DNA of 64,000 nt from Glaciecola sp049650345 (GCA_049650345.1 JBARZY010000172.1:1-64000); one strand, 5' to 3'. Shown: positions 1 through 8,931, counted from the first letter of the stretch. Translations and numbers: made by a program. The notes: generated by a model not told the origin, from the letters alone.

Positions 1-497
1 TCAAGAATGAGCGCGCGCGCCAAGGCTACCCGTTGTTGTTGTCCATCAGACAGCATATGCCGGTAATAATAATAATGATCTCGTAGCAAGCCAACCATGC
101 TTAAGGTATCTTCTATTTTTTGCTGCCGAGCACTTTCTACCAATGTGGTGTTCAGTGTAAGGGTGTTGTGTAACATCGTGCCTACCGATATCGCGGGGTT
201 CATTACGTTATTACTGTGTTGCAATATCATGCGTATGGGTTGGTGACGTTTCACTTTTTCTGAATCTTGTTGTGCATTGGCCACTTCAATGGTGCCCGAA
301 CTGGGCGCAACGGCGCCGGCGAGTAGCTTTGCAGTTAGGGTTTTACCTGAACCATTGTTGCCTATAATGGCAATGGTTTCGCCTTCATGCATATCAAAAC
401 TAATGGGGCCGAGAGAAAAGGTGCGTGGGCTTTCAAACCAGCTTTTTTTACTGGTGTGTTGGTAGCACAGCTCTTGTACGCGGAGTATTTTACGCAT
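1..497 (-). CDS. sapF: SapF, peptide ABC transporter ATP-binding subunit (3' part outside window)
   Basis: ATPase subunit of the Sap peptide-uptake ABC transporter. It hydrolyses ATP on the cytoplasmic face and pairs with SapD on the SapB/SapC permease. Reading leftward from an ATG at 497, the frame stays open to the window edge (about 165 codons). It shows a Walker A motif (GNNGSGKT), a Q-loop (ILQHSN) and an ABC signature in the form LSDGQQQRVALARAL. The Walker B motif and C-terminus lie beyond base 1. The start overlaps the sapD stop by 8 bases, as expected for coupled operon genes. SapF rather than SapD is assigned by order and by the short N-terminus. Partial only because of the window. 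Confidence 0.9.
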   Translation of the reverse strand, partial: MRKILRVQELCYQHTSKKSWFESPRTFSLGPISFDMHEGETIAIIGNNGSGKTLTAKLLAGAVAPSSGTIEVANAQQDSEKVKRHQPIRMILQHSNNVMNPAISVGTMLHNTLTLNTTLVESARQQKIEDTLSMVGLLRDHYYYYRHMLSDGQQQRVALARALIL

Positions 498-1548
498 CTT
501 TTACCTCTTGCGAAGGGGCGGGATTGTTTTCTTGTACCTTCAGTTTTTTCTTTAATTTGGGCGGCAAATGCAATGGAAAATGACAACTGTATTGATGTTC
601 TTGAATGTTGCGCATTACCGGTACTTGCACGCATTCTCGTTGCGCGTTAGGGCAGCGCGGCCCCAATCGACAGCCTGCTGGCAGATGCTGCAAACTGGGA
701 ATAGTGCCTTTTAATGCTTTTAGCGGAGATTTACAGGCCAGATTAGATTGAAAGCTTGGCGCACTATCAAGTAGGGCTTTAGTATAAGGATGTAAGGGCC
801 GTTTTAATAATGACTTCACTTTGCCCGATTCAACTGTTTGCCCACAATAAAGTACTGTCATACTGGTCGCAATACTGGTAATCGCCAGCAGATCGTGGCT
901 GACAAATAGTATAGATAAATTCTTAGTTTTATTGAGCTTAACCAATAAACGCAATACCTGCGTTTTGGTGGTACTTTCCATGCCTCGGGTTGAATCATCA
1001 GCGATTAAAATTGACGGCTCTGAGGCAAGTGCCATAGCAATCATAATTTTTTGGCTAATATCAGTGGGTATTTCATGGGGATAGCAATTAAGCCAATGTT
1101 CGTGATCTTTAATGCCTACTTTGTGAATTAAACCAATGGCAATTTGTTTGCGTCGTTTGGCTTTTTGCCAAAACCATCCTTTGCCAACAAACTCTTCAGG
1201 AATACTCTCTTCTATTTGTGCCCCAAGTTTGATTAATGGATCAAGCGACGAAGTTGGTTCTTGGAACACCACTGCAATATCGCGTCGCATAATATGCCGA
1301 CGCTGGTCATAACTCATGTTTAATAAATCTTGCCCTTTGTAAGTCAGTCGGTCAGCTTTAATGTGCCAGTAGTCGGGCAGGGCACCAATGATGGCTTTTA
1401 CCACTAGGGTTTTGCCTGAGCCTGACTCGCCAACTAGGGCCTTAATTTCACCTTCGTTAAGCGTAAAACTGACTTTTTCAAGGGCTTGAATAGATTCTCC
1501 ACCGAGCTCCATATACAAAGTAAGGTTTTTAATATCGAGTAAGGCCAT
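490..1548 (-). CDS. sapD: SapD, peptide ABC transporter ATP-binding subunit
   Basis: ATP-binding subunit of the Sap (peptide/antimicrobial-peptide uptake) transporter, 352 residues. Walker A is GESGSGKT near residue 40. The C-terminal oligopeptide/dipeptide transporter domain with its cysteine-containing GCRLGPRCPNAQREC segment lies near residues 290-310. The catalytic region is unusual. The signature position reads PTDISQK instead of a recognisable LSGG motif, and Walker B is LIADDST, with Asp where most ABC ATPases have the catalytic Glu. Enterobacterial SapD also has a weak signature but keeps ADEPT, as I recall it. This subunit may therefore be a poor ATPase working beside a canonical SapF. 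The start codon abuts the sapC stop. Confidence 0.92.
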   Translation of the reverse strand: MALLDIKNLTLYMELGGESIQALEKVSFTLNEGEIKALVGESGSGKTLVVKAIIGALPDYWHIKADRLTYKGQDLLNMSYDQRRHIMRRDIAVVFQEPTSSLDPLIKLGAQIEESIPEEFVGKGWFWQKAKRRKQIAIGLIHKVGIKDHEHWLNCYPHEIPTDISQKIMIAMALASEPSILIADDSTRGMESTTKTQVLRLLVKLNKTKNLSILFVSHDLLAITSIATSMTVLYCGQTVESGKVKSLLKRPLHPYTKALLDSAPSFQSNLACKSPLKALKGTIPSLQHLPAGCRLGPRCPNAQRECVQVPVMRNIQEHQYSCHFPLHLPPKLKKKLKVQENNPAPSQEVKDA

Positions 1549-2441
1549 TAGTGCATTAACCTATTGCGAAGCGCAGAGCGTAAGCCTTCACCTACTATAT
1601 TCACGGCAAGTACCATTAAGAAAATAAAGATACCTGGTAATGCGACTAACCACGGCGCAACGTAAGCTGCTTCAAGACTTTGCGACAAAATGTGACCCAG
1701 TTCAATGGTTGGGTTTTGTGCCCCCAAGTTCAAAAAGCCTAAGGCAGATATGTCAATAATAGCAATAGACAAGGCAATTGTAGCTTGCACTACGATTAAC
1801 TCAAACATGCATGGCAATATGGCGGTAAAAAATATTCTTACTGAGCCGGCGCCATCTAGCCTATCGAGTAATACATATTCTTTTTTCAGCTCTTCTCTCA
1901 CGAAACTGCGAGTTTGATGTATAAATTGCGGGATAAGCGCAATGGTAATCGCTATCATGGTATTAAATAGTCCAGTGCCCATTATAGCTACCACCACAAT
2001 AGCAATTAGCAAAGTAGGAATACTCATAATAGCGTCGAACGAGTGATTGACGACACTGGAGCGCACACCACTTAATAGACCCGCTATTGCGCCCACGCCA
2101 ACACCTATAACAATAGAAATTGCCACCACAATAATACTGCTACCAAAGGTCACTCTTGCGCCATAAAGTAGACGAGACAATACATCTCTGCCAAGTGCAT
2201 CGGTACCCAACAAATGGCTCACGGTGCCATTACTTTCCCATGCTGGCGGCAGTAAAATAGTATTGGTATTTTGTAAATAAGGGTCATAGGGAGATATTAA
2301 TGGCGCTAGTATGGCCACCACAAAGAAAATGCCCAATATTACTAAACCTATTACTGCCAAATGACTGCGTTTAAATTCAAGCCACACGTTATGCAGTGGA
2401 GAGGGATGATATTCCTCTTGATATAAACTAAATCGTTGCAC
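1548..2441 (-). CDS. sapC: SapC, peptide ABC transporter permease
   Basis: Inner-membrane permease subunit of the Sap transporter, 297 residues, of the DppC/OppC type. An N-terminal membrane segment at about residues 30-52 precedes the OppC-type linker (LISPYDPYLQN) and a GTDALGRDVLSRLLYGAR motif near residue 80. Then come about five hydrophobic segments, with an EAA-like loop around LDGAGSVRIFFTAILP near residue 200 for contact with the ATPases. It overlaps sapB by 14 bases and shares a base with the sapD start. The assignment rests on family motifs and operon order. Confidence 0.93.
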   Translation of the reverse strand: MQRFSLYQEEYHPSPLHNVWLEFKRSHLAVIGLVILGIFFVVAILAPLISPYDPYLQNTNTILLPPAWESNGTVSHLLGTDALGRDVLSRLLYGARVTFGSSIIVVAISIVIGVGVGAIAGLLSGVRSSVVNHSFDAIMSIPTLLIAIVVVAIMGTGLFNTMIAITIALIPQFIHQTRSFVREELKKEYVLLDRLDGAGSVRIFFTAILPCMFELIVVQATIALSIAIIDISALGFLNLGAQNPTIELGHILSQSLEAAYVAPWLVALPGIFIFLMVLAVNIVGEGLRSALRNRLMH

Positions 2442-3459
2442 GGTCGGTTGAGTCCTTGGTGGGGTCGATTGCTCGAGTCAAAAATTCAATGGTAATGGTC
2501 AGTGACATCACAATTAACGCTACTACCAACATGCCTAACCGTATAGCAGGGTAATCTTGTTGATATATTGCTTGTATCAACCAGTTTCCTATCCCTGGCC
2601 ACGAGAATATCGTTTCTACAATCATTACGTTGGTAATTAAGGTAGAGAGTTGCAGTGACAACAGCGGCAGTATTGGCAGAAGGGCATTTTTAAAGCCATG
2701 TTTGAAGAAAATTTGAGCTTGGGTAAAGCCACGAGATTTTGCTGCAATAATATAGCCTTTTTCCATCACATCCATAGTAGAGCGACGCGTAAAACGAATG
2801 AATAAAGCCGTAGTAACCAAGGCCGCTGACAAAGTGGGTAATATTGCATGGCGCAAAGCATCAGTTACCGCTGCCGATTTATTGTTTAAATCAGACAACC
2901 AAATATCGATAAAGGTGAAGCCTGTGTGGTAGGTCACTTCATACAAAAAATCAATGCGCCCGCTAATTGGTAGCCAATTCAGTTGCAAGCCAAATACAGT
3001 AATGAACACTAACGCTAACCAAAAAACTGGAAAAGAGTAGCCAACGATGCTAAATGTAACTACCGCAAAATCGCCATAATTATGGTGTTTAAGACCGCTT
3101 ATAAAACCAATGGGAATGCCGACAAATATTGCAAACAGCAAAGCATACACCACTAGCTCTAAGGTAGCGGGCAGGGCTAAGGCAATTTCATCATATAAAT
3201 CCAGTTGACTTACGCTGCTAATTCCCCAATTGCCATGCCATAAGTTATCGATATACAGTAAAAATTGTGTAATTACCCCCTCATCTAACTTGTACGCACG
3301 CTCAAGTGCTTGGCGTTGCATGTCAGATTGGGGCATCATTCCTGACATGTTGGTAAGTAAATCGCCAGGAAAGAAAAATGGCAACATAAACGTTAATACT
3401 AACAAGGCAAAAATAGTCAGTACCATTAAGTTTATATATCTGATTAATAGTTTAATCAT
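2428..3459 (-). CDS. sapB: SapB, peptide ABC transporter permease
   Basis: Inner-membrane permease of the DppB/OppB type, 343 residues, partner of SapC. A membrane segment at residues 12-32 is followed by a periplasmic region. Residues 95-300 hold the remaining segments, with the EAA-like loop AAKSRGFTQAQIFFKHGFKNALLPILP near residues 240-265 contacting the ATPases. The C-terminal WPGIGNWLIQAIYQQDYPAIRLG stretch is typical of OppB-type proteins. It overlaps sapA by 4 bases and sapC by 14, so the five genes are probably translated from one message. Confidence 0.93.
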   Translation of the reverse strand: MIKLLIRYINLMVLTIFALLVLTFMLPFFFPGDLLTNMSGMMPQSDMQRQALERAYKLDEGVITQFLLYIDNLWHGNWGISSVSQLDLYDEIALALPATLELVVYALLFAIFVGIPIGFISGLKHHNYGDFAVVTFSIVGYSFPVFWLALVFITVFGLQLNWLPISGRIDFLYEVTYHTGFTFIDIWLSDLNNKSAAVTDALRHAILPTLSAALVTTALFIRFTRRSTMDVMEKGYIIAAKSRGFTQAQIFFKHGFKNALLPILPLLSLQLSTLITNVMIVETIFSWPGIGNWLIQAIYQQDYPAIRLGMLVVALIVMSLTITIEFLTRAIDPTKDSTDRATI

Positions 3460-5120
3460 GGTGTACGCTCTACGTTATCAAAGCGTATTCCGCCAAAAGG
3501 ATTAATGGTCATACCGGTAATGTTTGCTCTTACTGCTTGATACTGGAAAGCATGGGCAATTGGCATCAATGGCATTTCTTCGAATATCAGTTGATTAGCC
3601 TGATGGTATATGGCTTTTCTTTCATCGAAATTATCGGTTAATAAGGCTTGCTTTATTAAAGTATCATAGGCCTGATTACACCACATTGCTCGGTTTGTTC
3701 CTGATGGAATGGCGTCACAGGTGAGTAGGGGGCGATAAAAATTATCGGGATCGCCGTTGTCGGCATTCCAACCTATTAATACACTGTCGTGTATACCCAA
3801 GCGCAAGTTATCTCTAAATATGTTCCAGTCGTAACTCACAATGTTTAAGTTAATACCCACTGCCGCTAAATAGTTTTTAATCAGCAAGGCCATTTTCATA
3901 GCATTTGGGTTGTATGCCCGTTGAACAGGCATTGCCCAAATATCCATTGTAAAGTTGTACGGTATGTTGGCTTCGTCAAGTAATTCTCTGGCCCTAACTG
4001 GATTATAGCCTAACTCCCGAGTGTCACTTTGATAAGCCCAAGAGGCCGATGGCACAAGGCTTTTTGCCCGCGTGGCTTGGCCTAAATATATTGCGTCTAG
4101 CAAGGAAGTTTTGTCAACTGCCAAGGTAAGTGCACGGCGTACTTTCGGATTGTCAAAAGGTGCTTTACTGGTATTAAACGCCCAAAAGCCAATATTCAGT
4201 CCGGGCTTTTCTAGTAATTGTAGGTCGCTTCGGTCTTGTACTACCGCTAAATCGTTTTGCGAAGGAAAAGCAACGGCATCGCATTCACCGGTTATCAATT
4301 TCGCCATGCGCAAAGACGACTTATTGGTAATATCAAAAATAAGATGTTGGCTGCCATTGTGGGGTAAAAAGTAGTCTTGATGTCGCTCGTATCGGATATA
4401 TTGATTTTGGCGGTAATCAACGTACTTATATGGGCCGGTGCCAATGGGCAGCATATCCAGTTGACTGGGACGGCCTTGCTCGAGCAACTGCATGGCGTAT
4501 TCGGCTGACAATATTACCGCAAAATCGGTGGCTAAATTGGCTAAAAACGAGCTATCGGGTTTAAATAAGGTAATTTCAATCCTGTAACCGTTGATGCGGG
4601 TCACATCTTTAATAGTTTGGTTTAAGCCTAAACTGTCGAAGTAGGGATAACTGCCCCCGCTGACATCATAATAGGGATGATTTTTATTACGCCAACGATC
4701 AAAACTGAATATTACGTCATCGGCGTTAAATGTTCGAGTGGGAGTAAAGTAATCAGTTTCATGAAAGGCTATTCTGCGACGCAGTTGAAATGTATACGTC
4801 AAACCGTCGTTACTTACTAGCCAACTACTGGCTAAACCTGGCTCAATGCGCCCATTAGTTGGGTTAAATTCTAATAATCGGTCATAAATTTGATGGGCAG
4901 AAGCATCGGCGGTAGTGCTTGAAGTATCGAGTTGAGGATTAAAAAAAGAGGGATTACTCTCTGAACAAAAAGTGATCGCGTTAGCATTAATAATATTGCG
5001 GTTATTGTCACAAGCTGACAATAAGTAAGCGCAACAACACAAAAACAGTGTGCGCAAAACGCCTTTACGCACGTCATGGTTCGGTGGTGTAGTTTTGCAA
5101 GTTATGCGTTGCAATATCAT
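3456..5120 (-). CDS. sapA: SapA, periplasmic peptide-binding lipoprotein
   Basis: Substrate-binding protein of the Sap transporter (SBP family 5, DppA/OppA/SapA), 554 residues. A basic stretch and a hydrophobic run lead to a lipobox-like LLSAC with Cys at residue 37, so it is probably a lipoprotein. Family features follow: the segment YDRLLEFNPTNGRIEPGLAS near residue 80, then FNADDVIFSFDRW, and GTGPYKYVDY near residue 230. The ATG shares one base with the pspF stop (TAATG), so it looks translationally coupled to pspF. The signal peptide is long with this start, and an internal start cannot be excluded. The ligand is not known from sequence. Confidence 0.93.
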   Translation of the reverse strand: MILQRITCKTTPPNHDVRKGVLRTLFLCCCAYLLSACDNNRNIINANAITFCSESNPSFFNPQLDTSSTTADASAHQIYDRLLEFNPTNGRIEPGLASSWLVSNDGLTYTFQLRRRIAFHETDYFTPTRTFNADDVIFSFDRWRNKNHPYYDVSGGSYPYFDSLGLNQTIKDVTRINGYRIEITLFKPDSSFLANLATDFAVILSAEYAMQLLEQGRPSQLDMLPIGTGPYKYVDYRQNQYIRYERHQDYFLPHNGSQHLIFDITNKSSLRMAKLITGECDAVAFPSQNDLAVVQDRSDLQLLEKPGLNIGFWAFNTSKAPFDNPKVRRALTLAVDKTSLLDAIYLGQATRAKSLVPSASWAYQSDTRELGYNPVRARELLDEANIPYNFTMDIWAMPVQRAYNPNAMKMALLIKNYLAAVGINLNIVSYDWNIFRDNLRLGIHDSVLIGWNADNGDPDNFYRPLLTCDAIPSGTNRAMWCNQAYDTLIKQALLTDNFDERKAIYHQANQLIFEEMPLMPIAHAFQYQAVRANITGMTINPFGGIRFDNVERTP

Positions 5121-6223
5121 TAAGCTGACTCAGTGTTATCTAACAAGTTATACTTTTTTAGGTAGCCTCTAAGTTGATGATATGTCAGCGACAATTTTTC
5201 TGCAGTCTTTTTTTGATTATATTGCGAATCTTCTAGTGCCTGCTTCAGTACATTTATTTCGTAGTCTTGTGAAGCTTGTTTCAAATCCATGGGAAAGCTC
5301 ACATTTAATGCGTCGTTGCTACTGTGTTCTTCGCTATTGGTTTCAACTACTTCCAGTGGTGCAGGCTCGTCGTTATTGGCTGCAACAGATGGTACTTGTG
5401 GTGTAATCCCCTGTTGTGGTCTTTTTATACGCTGAGTGGGTCTAAATTTGGATTCAAACGGATCTAAAATAATGTCGTGTACGGGCACATTTTCAGGCGT
5501 TCGGTATACCGCGCGCTCAACCACATTTTTTAACTCACGTATATTACCGGGCCAGTCATAATCTAGTAGTATATCTCTCGCTTTTTTACTAAAGCCAGAA
5601 AACAATTCTAACTCTAGCTCACGCGCCATGTTAATAGCAAAGTGTTCAGCCAGCATTATGATGTCTTCTCTACGCTCGCGCAGCGGCGGTATGGTAATTA
5701 CATCGAAAGCAAGTCGGTCTAACAAATCAGCTCTAAATTCACCTTGTTCTGCCAATGTGGGTAAATCTTCATTGGTTGCAGCAACAAGACGTACATCAAC
5801 TTTAACCGTTCGAGTACCGCCTACACGCTCAAATTCACCATATTCAATTACGCGTAGCAGTTTTTCTTGTATCAGCGCTGAGGTATTGGCTAGTTCGTCC
5901 AAAAACAGTGTGCCACCGTCGGCATATTCGAACCGGCCTTCTCGACGTTTGCTGGCACCAGTAAATGCACCGGCTTCATAACCAAACAGTTCTGATTCTA
6001 GTAAACTTTCGTTTAAGGCGGCGCAGTTGAGTTTTACGTAGTTTTGTTCCCATCGTTTAGATAGAAAGTGTAAACGTGCTGCTATTAGTTCTTTACCTGT
6101 GCCGCGTTCACCAATAACCAGTACTGGTTTTTGCAAGGGAGCCACTTGCGAAATTTGCTCTAGCACTTCGAGAAAACTGTTCGCCTCACCAATCAAATTA
6201 TCATTTTTTTTAAATAGACTCAT
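5120..6223 (-). CDS. pspF: PspF, sigma-54 activator of the phage-shock operon
   Basis: AAA+ enhancer-binding protein that activates sigma-54 RNA polymerase at psp promoters and is held inactive by PspA. At 367 residues it lacks an N-terminal receiver domain, as PspF does. Motifs: Walker A GERGTGKE near residue 43, the sigma-54 contact loop GAFTGA near residue 85, Walker B GGTLFLDEL near residue 107, and a C-terminal Fis-type helix-turn-helix ending in TYHQLRGYLKKYNLL. A linker of about 60 residues rich in Glu, Ser and Pro separates the ATPase from the helix-turn-helix, so the protein is longer than the roughly 325-residue E. coli form. It is divergent from pspA and joined to sapA by TAATG. 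Confidence 0.95.
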   Translation of the reverse strand: MSLFKKNDNLIGEANSFLEVLEQISQVAPLQKPVLVIGERGTGKELIAARLHFLSKRWEQNYVKLNCAALNESLLESELFGYEAGAFTGASKRREGRFEYADGGTLFLDELANTSALIQEKLLRVIEYGEFERVGGTRTVKVDVRLVAATNEDLPTLAEQGEFRADLLDRLAFDVITIPPLRERREDIIMLAEHFAINMARELELELFSGFSKKARDILLDYDWPGNIRELKNVVERAVYRTPENVPVHDIILDPFESKFRPTQRIKRPQQGITPQVPSVAANNDEPAPLEVVETNSEEHSSNDALNVSFPMDLKQASQDYEINVLKQALEDSQYNQKKTAEKLSLTYHQLRGYLKKYNLLDNTESA

Positions 6224-6348
6224 TTTTGTCTCAAAATTTTGGTCAATTTCACTAAAATATAGTGTACTTTAAAAATGAATATTTTGCCTACAATTTTAAT
6301 TTAACAAATAAATTGTTTTAAATTAGTGGGTTATGTGGTTTTTATAAG

Positions 6349-6364
6349 TTGGCAAGCATATTGA
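6349..6364 (+). promoter_or_regulatory. sigma-54 promoter of pspABC
   Basis: TTGGCAAGCATATTGA carries the -24 GG and a -12 G with the required ten-base spacing (GG-N10-GA). It closely resembles the E. coli pspA promoter as I remember it (TTGGCACGCAAATTGT). It lies about 86 bases before the pspA ATG, on the strand expected. PspF-binding and IHF sites should lie in 6236-6345; that AT-rich stretch is suitable, but I did not define exact sites. Confidence 0.85.
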
Positions 6365-6450
6365 ATAAGAGAAGGTAAGTGAGACTTAAACTACATTGTG
6401 AATTATCACAACATGCTAATTATAGCACTAAACCGAAGGGGTACTAAACC

Positions 6451-7155
6451 ATGGGAATTTTTTCACGTTTTACCGATATCATCAATTCAAATATCAACGC
6501 TTTGTTAGATAAAGCAGAAGATCCTGAAAAAATGGTTCGTTTGATTATCCAAGAAATGGAAGACACATTAGTTGAAGTGCGTTCAGCATCAGCAAAGACC
6601 ATTGCTAATAAGAAAGATGTTGTGCATCAAATTAACAAATACACGCAAGAAGCGAGTGATTGGGAAGCGAAAGCCGAGTTGGCGATTAATAAAGGTCGTG
6701 AAGATTTAGCGCGAGCAGCGTTGCAAGAGCGTCAAAAAGCATCTGACGCAGCTGAAACGCTTACAAACGAGCTAAGTTTAATTGACGACGAACTTGCCAA
6801 GTTACAAAACGAAACCGGTCAATTGCAAGAGAAGCTAGCTGATGCAAAAAGCCGACAAAAAACGATTATTATGCGTCAAAAGACAGTAAGCTCACGCTTA
6901 GAGGTGAAAAAGCGTTTAGACTCAAATACCGTTGATAATGCAATGGGTCGTTTTGAGCAATTTGAACGCAAAATTGATGATTTAGAGTCACAAGTTGAAG
7001 CATATGACTTAGGTAAACGCACGCTTAACGATGAGTTTGCTAATTTAGAAGCAGATACTAAAATTGATGACGAGCTAGCGGCATTAAAGCAAAAAATGCA
7101 AGCAGGCAAAAAGTCAGCCAGTGTTTCTGAAGTAAAGAAAACTAAAAAAGCTTAG
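6451..7155 (+). CDS. pspA: PspA, phage-shock protein A
   Basis: Peripheral inner-membrane ESCRT-III-like coiled-coil protein that stabilises damaged membranes and inhibits PspF. At 234 residues it is slightly longer than E. coli PspA. The N-terminus MGIFSRFTDIINSNINALL is the amphipathic helix, and DPEKMVRLIIQEMEDTLVEVR is the start of the canonical PspA/IM30 core. Long heptad-rich helices follow to about residue 215, and the tail is Lys/Ser rich (KKTKKA). First gene of pspABC, behind the sigma-54 promoter, with a GAAGGGG ribosome-binding site before the ATG. Confidence 0.97.
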   Translation: MGIFSRFTDIINSNINALLDKAEDPEKMVRLIIQEMEDTLVEVRSASAKTIANKKDVVHQINKYTQEASDWEAKAELAINKGREDLARAALQERQKASDAAETLTNELSLIDDELAKLQNETGQLQEKLADAKSRQKTIIMRQKTVSSRLEVKKRLDSNTVDNAMGRFEQFERKIDDLESQVEAYDLGKRTLNDEFANLEADTKIDDELAALKQKMQAGKKSASVSEVKKTKKA

Positions 7156-7215
7156 TATTGCCGGTAACTTGGGCGAAAGCCCAAGTTTCATCAAACCACA
7201 CTACGGAGAAGTAAA

Positions 7216-7452
7216 ATGGATGAATTAATGACATTTACCGGCATTTCTATGATGCTGTTCATGATTTTTGTTGCGCCAGTATGGCTAATTATGCACTACA
7301 GAAGTAAGCGTCAAGTGAGCCAAGGCTTATCTGAAACAGAAATAAAGTCATTGCAAAACCTAGCCGAGAAAGCCGAAGTGATGGCCGATAGAATTGAAAC
7401 ACTTGAAAACATTTTAGACGCAGAGGCACCTGATTGGAGGAATAGAGCATGA
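7216..7452 (+). CDS. pspB: PspB, phage-shock protein B
   Basis: Small inner-membrane protein, 78 residues, that with PspC senses envelope stress and releases PspF from PspA. One transmembrane helix at about residues 8-27 (GISMMLFMIFVAPVWLIMHY) precedes a cytoplasmic coiled-coil tail (EKAEVMADRIETLENIL) ending in APDWRNR, a typical PspB ending. The stop overlaps the pspC start. A GGAG-type ribosome-binding site (ACGGAGAAGTAAA) lies before the ATG. Confidence 0.95.
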   Translation: MDELMTFTGISMMLFMIFVAPVWLIMHYRSKRQVSQGLSETEIKSLQNLAEKAEVMADRIETLENILDAEAPDWRNRA

Positions 7453-7934
7453 AACGTGGTGAACTATTCAGAGACAAGAAAAACGGTCGTATAGCAGGCG
7501 TATGTGCAGGAATAGCCGACTATTTTGGTATTGAAACATGGTTAGTCAGAATTTTAACGGTAACCGCGTTTCTATTAGCCGCAGGTCCATTTGTGTTAGT
7601 TGCTTACGTGGCGGCATGGTTTATTTTAGACGAAAAATCGTCGGCACAAGTAACTAAAGCGCCATCTTCACAATACAAAGGTTTTGTAAACAATTCGGTT
7701 AATACTAACAATGTAAATGAAAGCTACAGCGGCAAAGGGTATAAAAACCAAAGCAGCGAGACTCACAGCAAGGTTGAAGTAAAGTCGAAAGTTTGGCAAG
7801 CAGGGTTACCACCTCGTCAAGCCTTTTTAGATATTAAACAACGGTACGAATCGGTTGAAACCAAACTGCGTCAATTAGAAAGTTACGTAACGTCTAAAGA
7901 GTTTCAATTAAACAGAGAAATTAATCGCTTGTAA
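7449..7934 (+). CDS. pspC: PspC, phage-shock protein C
   Basis: Inner-membrane stress sensor, 161 residues. The N-terminal PspC domain (RDKKNGRIAGVCAGIADYFGI) leads into a transmembrane helix at about residues 37-60. The middle is Ser/Asn-rich and poorly structured. The last 50 residues form a predicted coiled coil (AFLDIKQRYESVETKLRQLESYV). At about 40 residues longer than enterobacterial PspC, the linker is the extra part. It overlaps pspB by 4 bases. No pspD or pspG follows; a terminator does. Confidence 0.95.
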   Translation: MKRGELFRDKKNGRIAGVCAGIADYFGIETWLVRILTVTAFLLAAGPFVLVAYVAAWFILDEKSSAQVTKAPSSQYKGFVNNSVNTNNVNESYSGKGYKNQSSETHSKVEVKSKVWQAGLPPRQAFLDIKQRYESVETKLRQLESYVTSKEFQLNREINRL

Positions 7935-7955
7935 ACGTTTACACTTCTCCCAATA

Positions 7956-7982
7956 AACCGCCCGCAGTTGGCGGTTTTTTAT
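7956..7982 (+). terminator. Intrinsic terminator of pspABC
   Basis: An AACCGCC / GGCGGTT stem with a seven-base loop is followed by a T-run, 22 bases after the pspC stop. Confidence 0.85.
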
Positions 7983-8023
7983 TGCCTTGTTCAGGCAAGA
8001 CTATTTTTAATATATGTTAAATT

Positions 8024-8041
8024 TGTAAAAATAAGTTTGCA
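8024..8041 (+). promoter_or_regulatory. Putative TyrR/PhhR box before phhA
   Basis: TGTAAA-AATAAG-TTTGCA matches the TyrR box TGTAAA-N6-TTTACA with one mismatch. It lies about 99 bases before the phhA ATG, and a TyrR/PhhR-family gene follows phhA. Binding is inferred. Confidence 0.6.
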
Positions 8042-8139
8042 AAGTATCGTGGTCAAACCAGTTGGGAGTGGTGCTAATATTTATCGGTATTTCGTGATAT
8101 TGATTACTATAAGTGCGGATTCATTAACTAATAAGAATT

Positions 8140-8931
8140 ATGACGAAACAATCTAAATATGTATCAAAGCAGTCTGACGTGAACGGCATTATTCAATGGA
8201 GTGATGAAGAGCATCACCGTTGGCAGCGTTTGTACGAGCGCCAAATGGACTTGTTGGTAGGGCGAGCCTGTGATCAATACATTAATGGCGTTGAGCTGCT
8301 GGGTATGCAAAGTCATCAAATTCCTCAACTGAACGACATTAATAAGGTTTTGTTAGATACGACCGGTTGGCAAACTGCAGAAGTGCCAGCATTAATAAAT
8401 TTCACCGATTTTTTTACCTTATTGGCGAATAAAAAATTCCCGGTTGCTACGTTTATTAGAAGCGAAGCTGAATTTGATTATTTGCAAGAGCCTGACATTT
8501 TTCATGAAATATTTGGCCATTGCCCGTTATTAACAAATCCGGCATTTGCACATTTTACGCATACCTATGGCAAATTAGGGCTAGCAGCAAGTAAAGAAGA
8601 TCGCGTTTATCTCGCACGCTTATATTGGTTTACTGTGGAGTTTGGTTTGTTGAATACTCCCGATGGACTGCGTATTTACGGCGGCGGCATTTTATCTTCA
8701 CCTGGAGAAACCATTCATGCCTTAGAGTCAAACGAGCCTGAGCGTGTGAGTTTAGACCCTTTAGATGCTATGCGCACGCCTTATCGCATTGATATAATGC
8801 AACCTCTATATTATGTATTAGAGAATGCGGATGACTTAGATGCCATGGCTGACATGGATTTAATGAGTTTGGTCGAAAAAGCCAAACAGCTGGGGCTATT
8901 TGCACCTAAGTTTGCGCCAAAAGCGAGCTAA
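8140..8931 (+). CDS. phhA: Phenylalanine 4-monooxygenase (phenylalanine hydroxylase)
   Basis: Converts L-phenylalanine to L-tyrosine using O2 and tetrahydropterin, the entry step of Phe breakdown. At 263 residues it is the short monomeric bacterial type without the regulatory ACT domain of animal enzymes. The non-haem iron ligands are visible as His122 and His127 (HEIFGH) and Glu167 (WFTVEFGL). A pterin carbinolamine dehydratase gene (phhB), often the next gene, is absent here; the regulator tyrR/phhR follows instead. A TyrR-like box upstream suggests induction by aromatic amino acids. Confidence 0.96.
   Translation: MTKQSKYVSKQSDVNGIIQWSDEEHHRWQRLYERQMDLLVGRACDQYINGVELLGMQSHQIPQLNDINKVLLDTTGWQTAEVPALINFTDFFTLLANKKFPVATFIRSEAEFDYLQEPDIFHEIFGHCPLLTNPAFAHFTHTYGKLGLAASKEDRVYLARLYWFTVEFGLLNTPDGLRIYGGGILSSPGETIHALESNEPERVSLDPLDAMRTPYRIDIMQPLYYVLENADDLDAMADMDLMSLVEKAKQLGLFAPKFAPKAS

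Noticed and set aside
8042..8139. sigma-54 promoter for phhA
   Set aside because: TTGGGAGTGGTGCT has the wrong GG-GC spacing (seven rather than ten).
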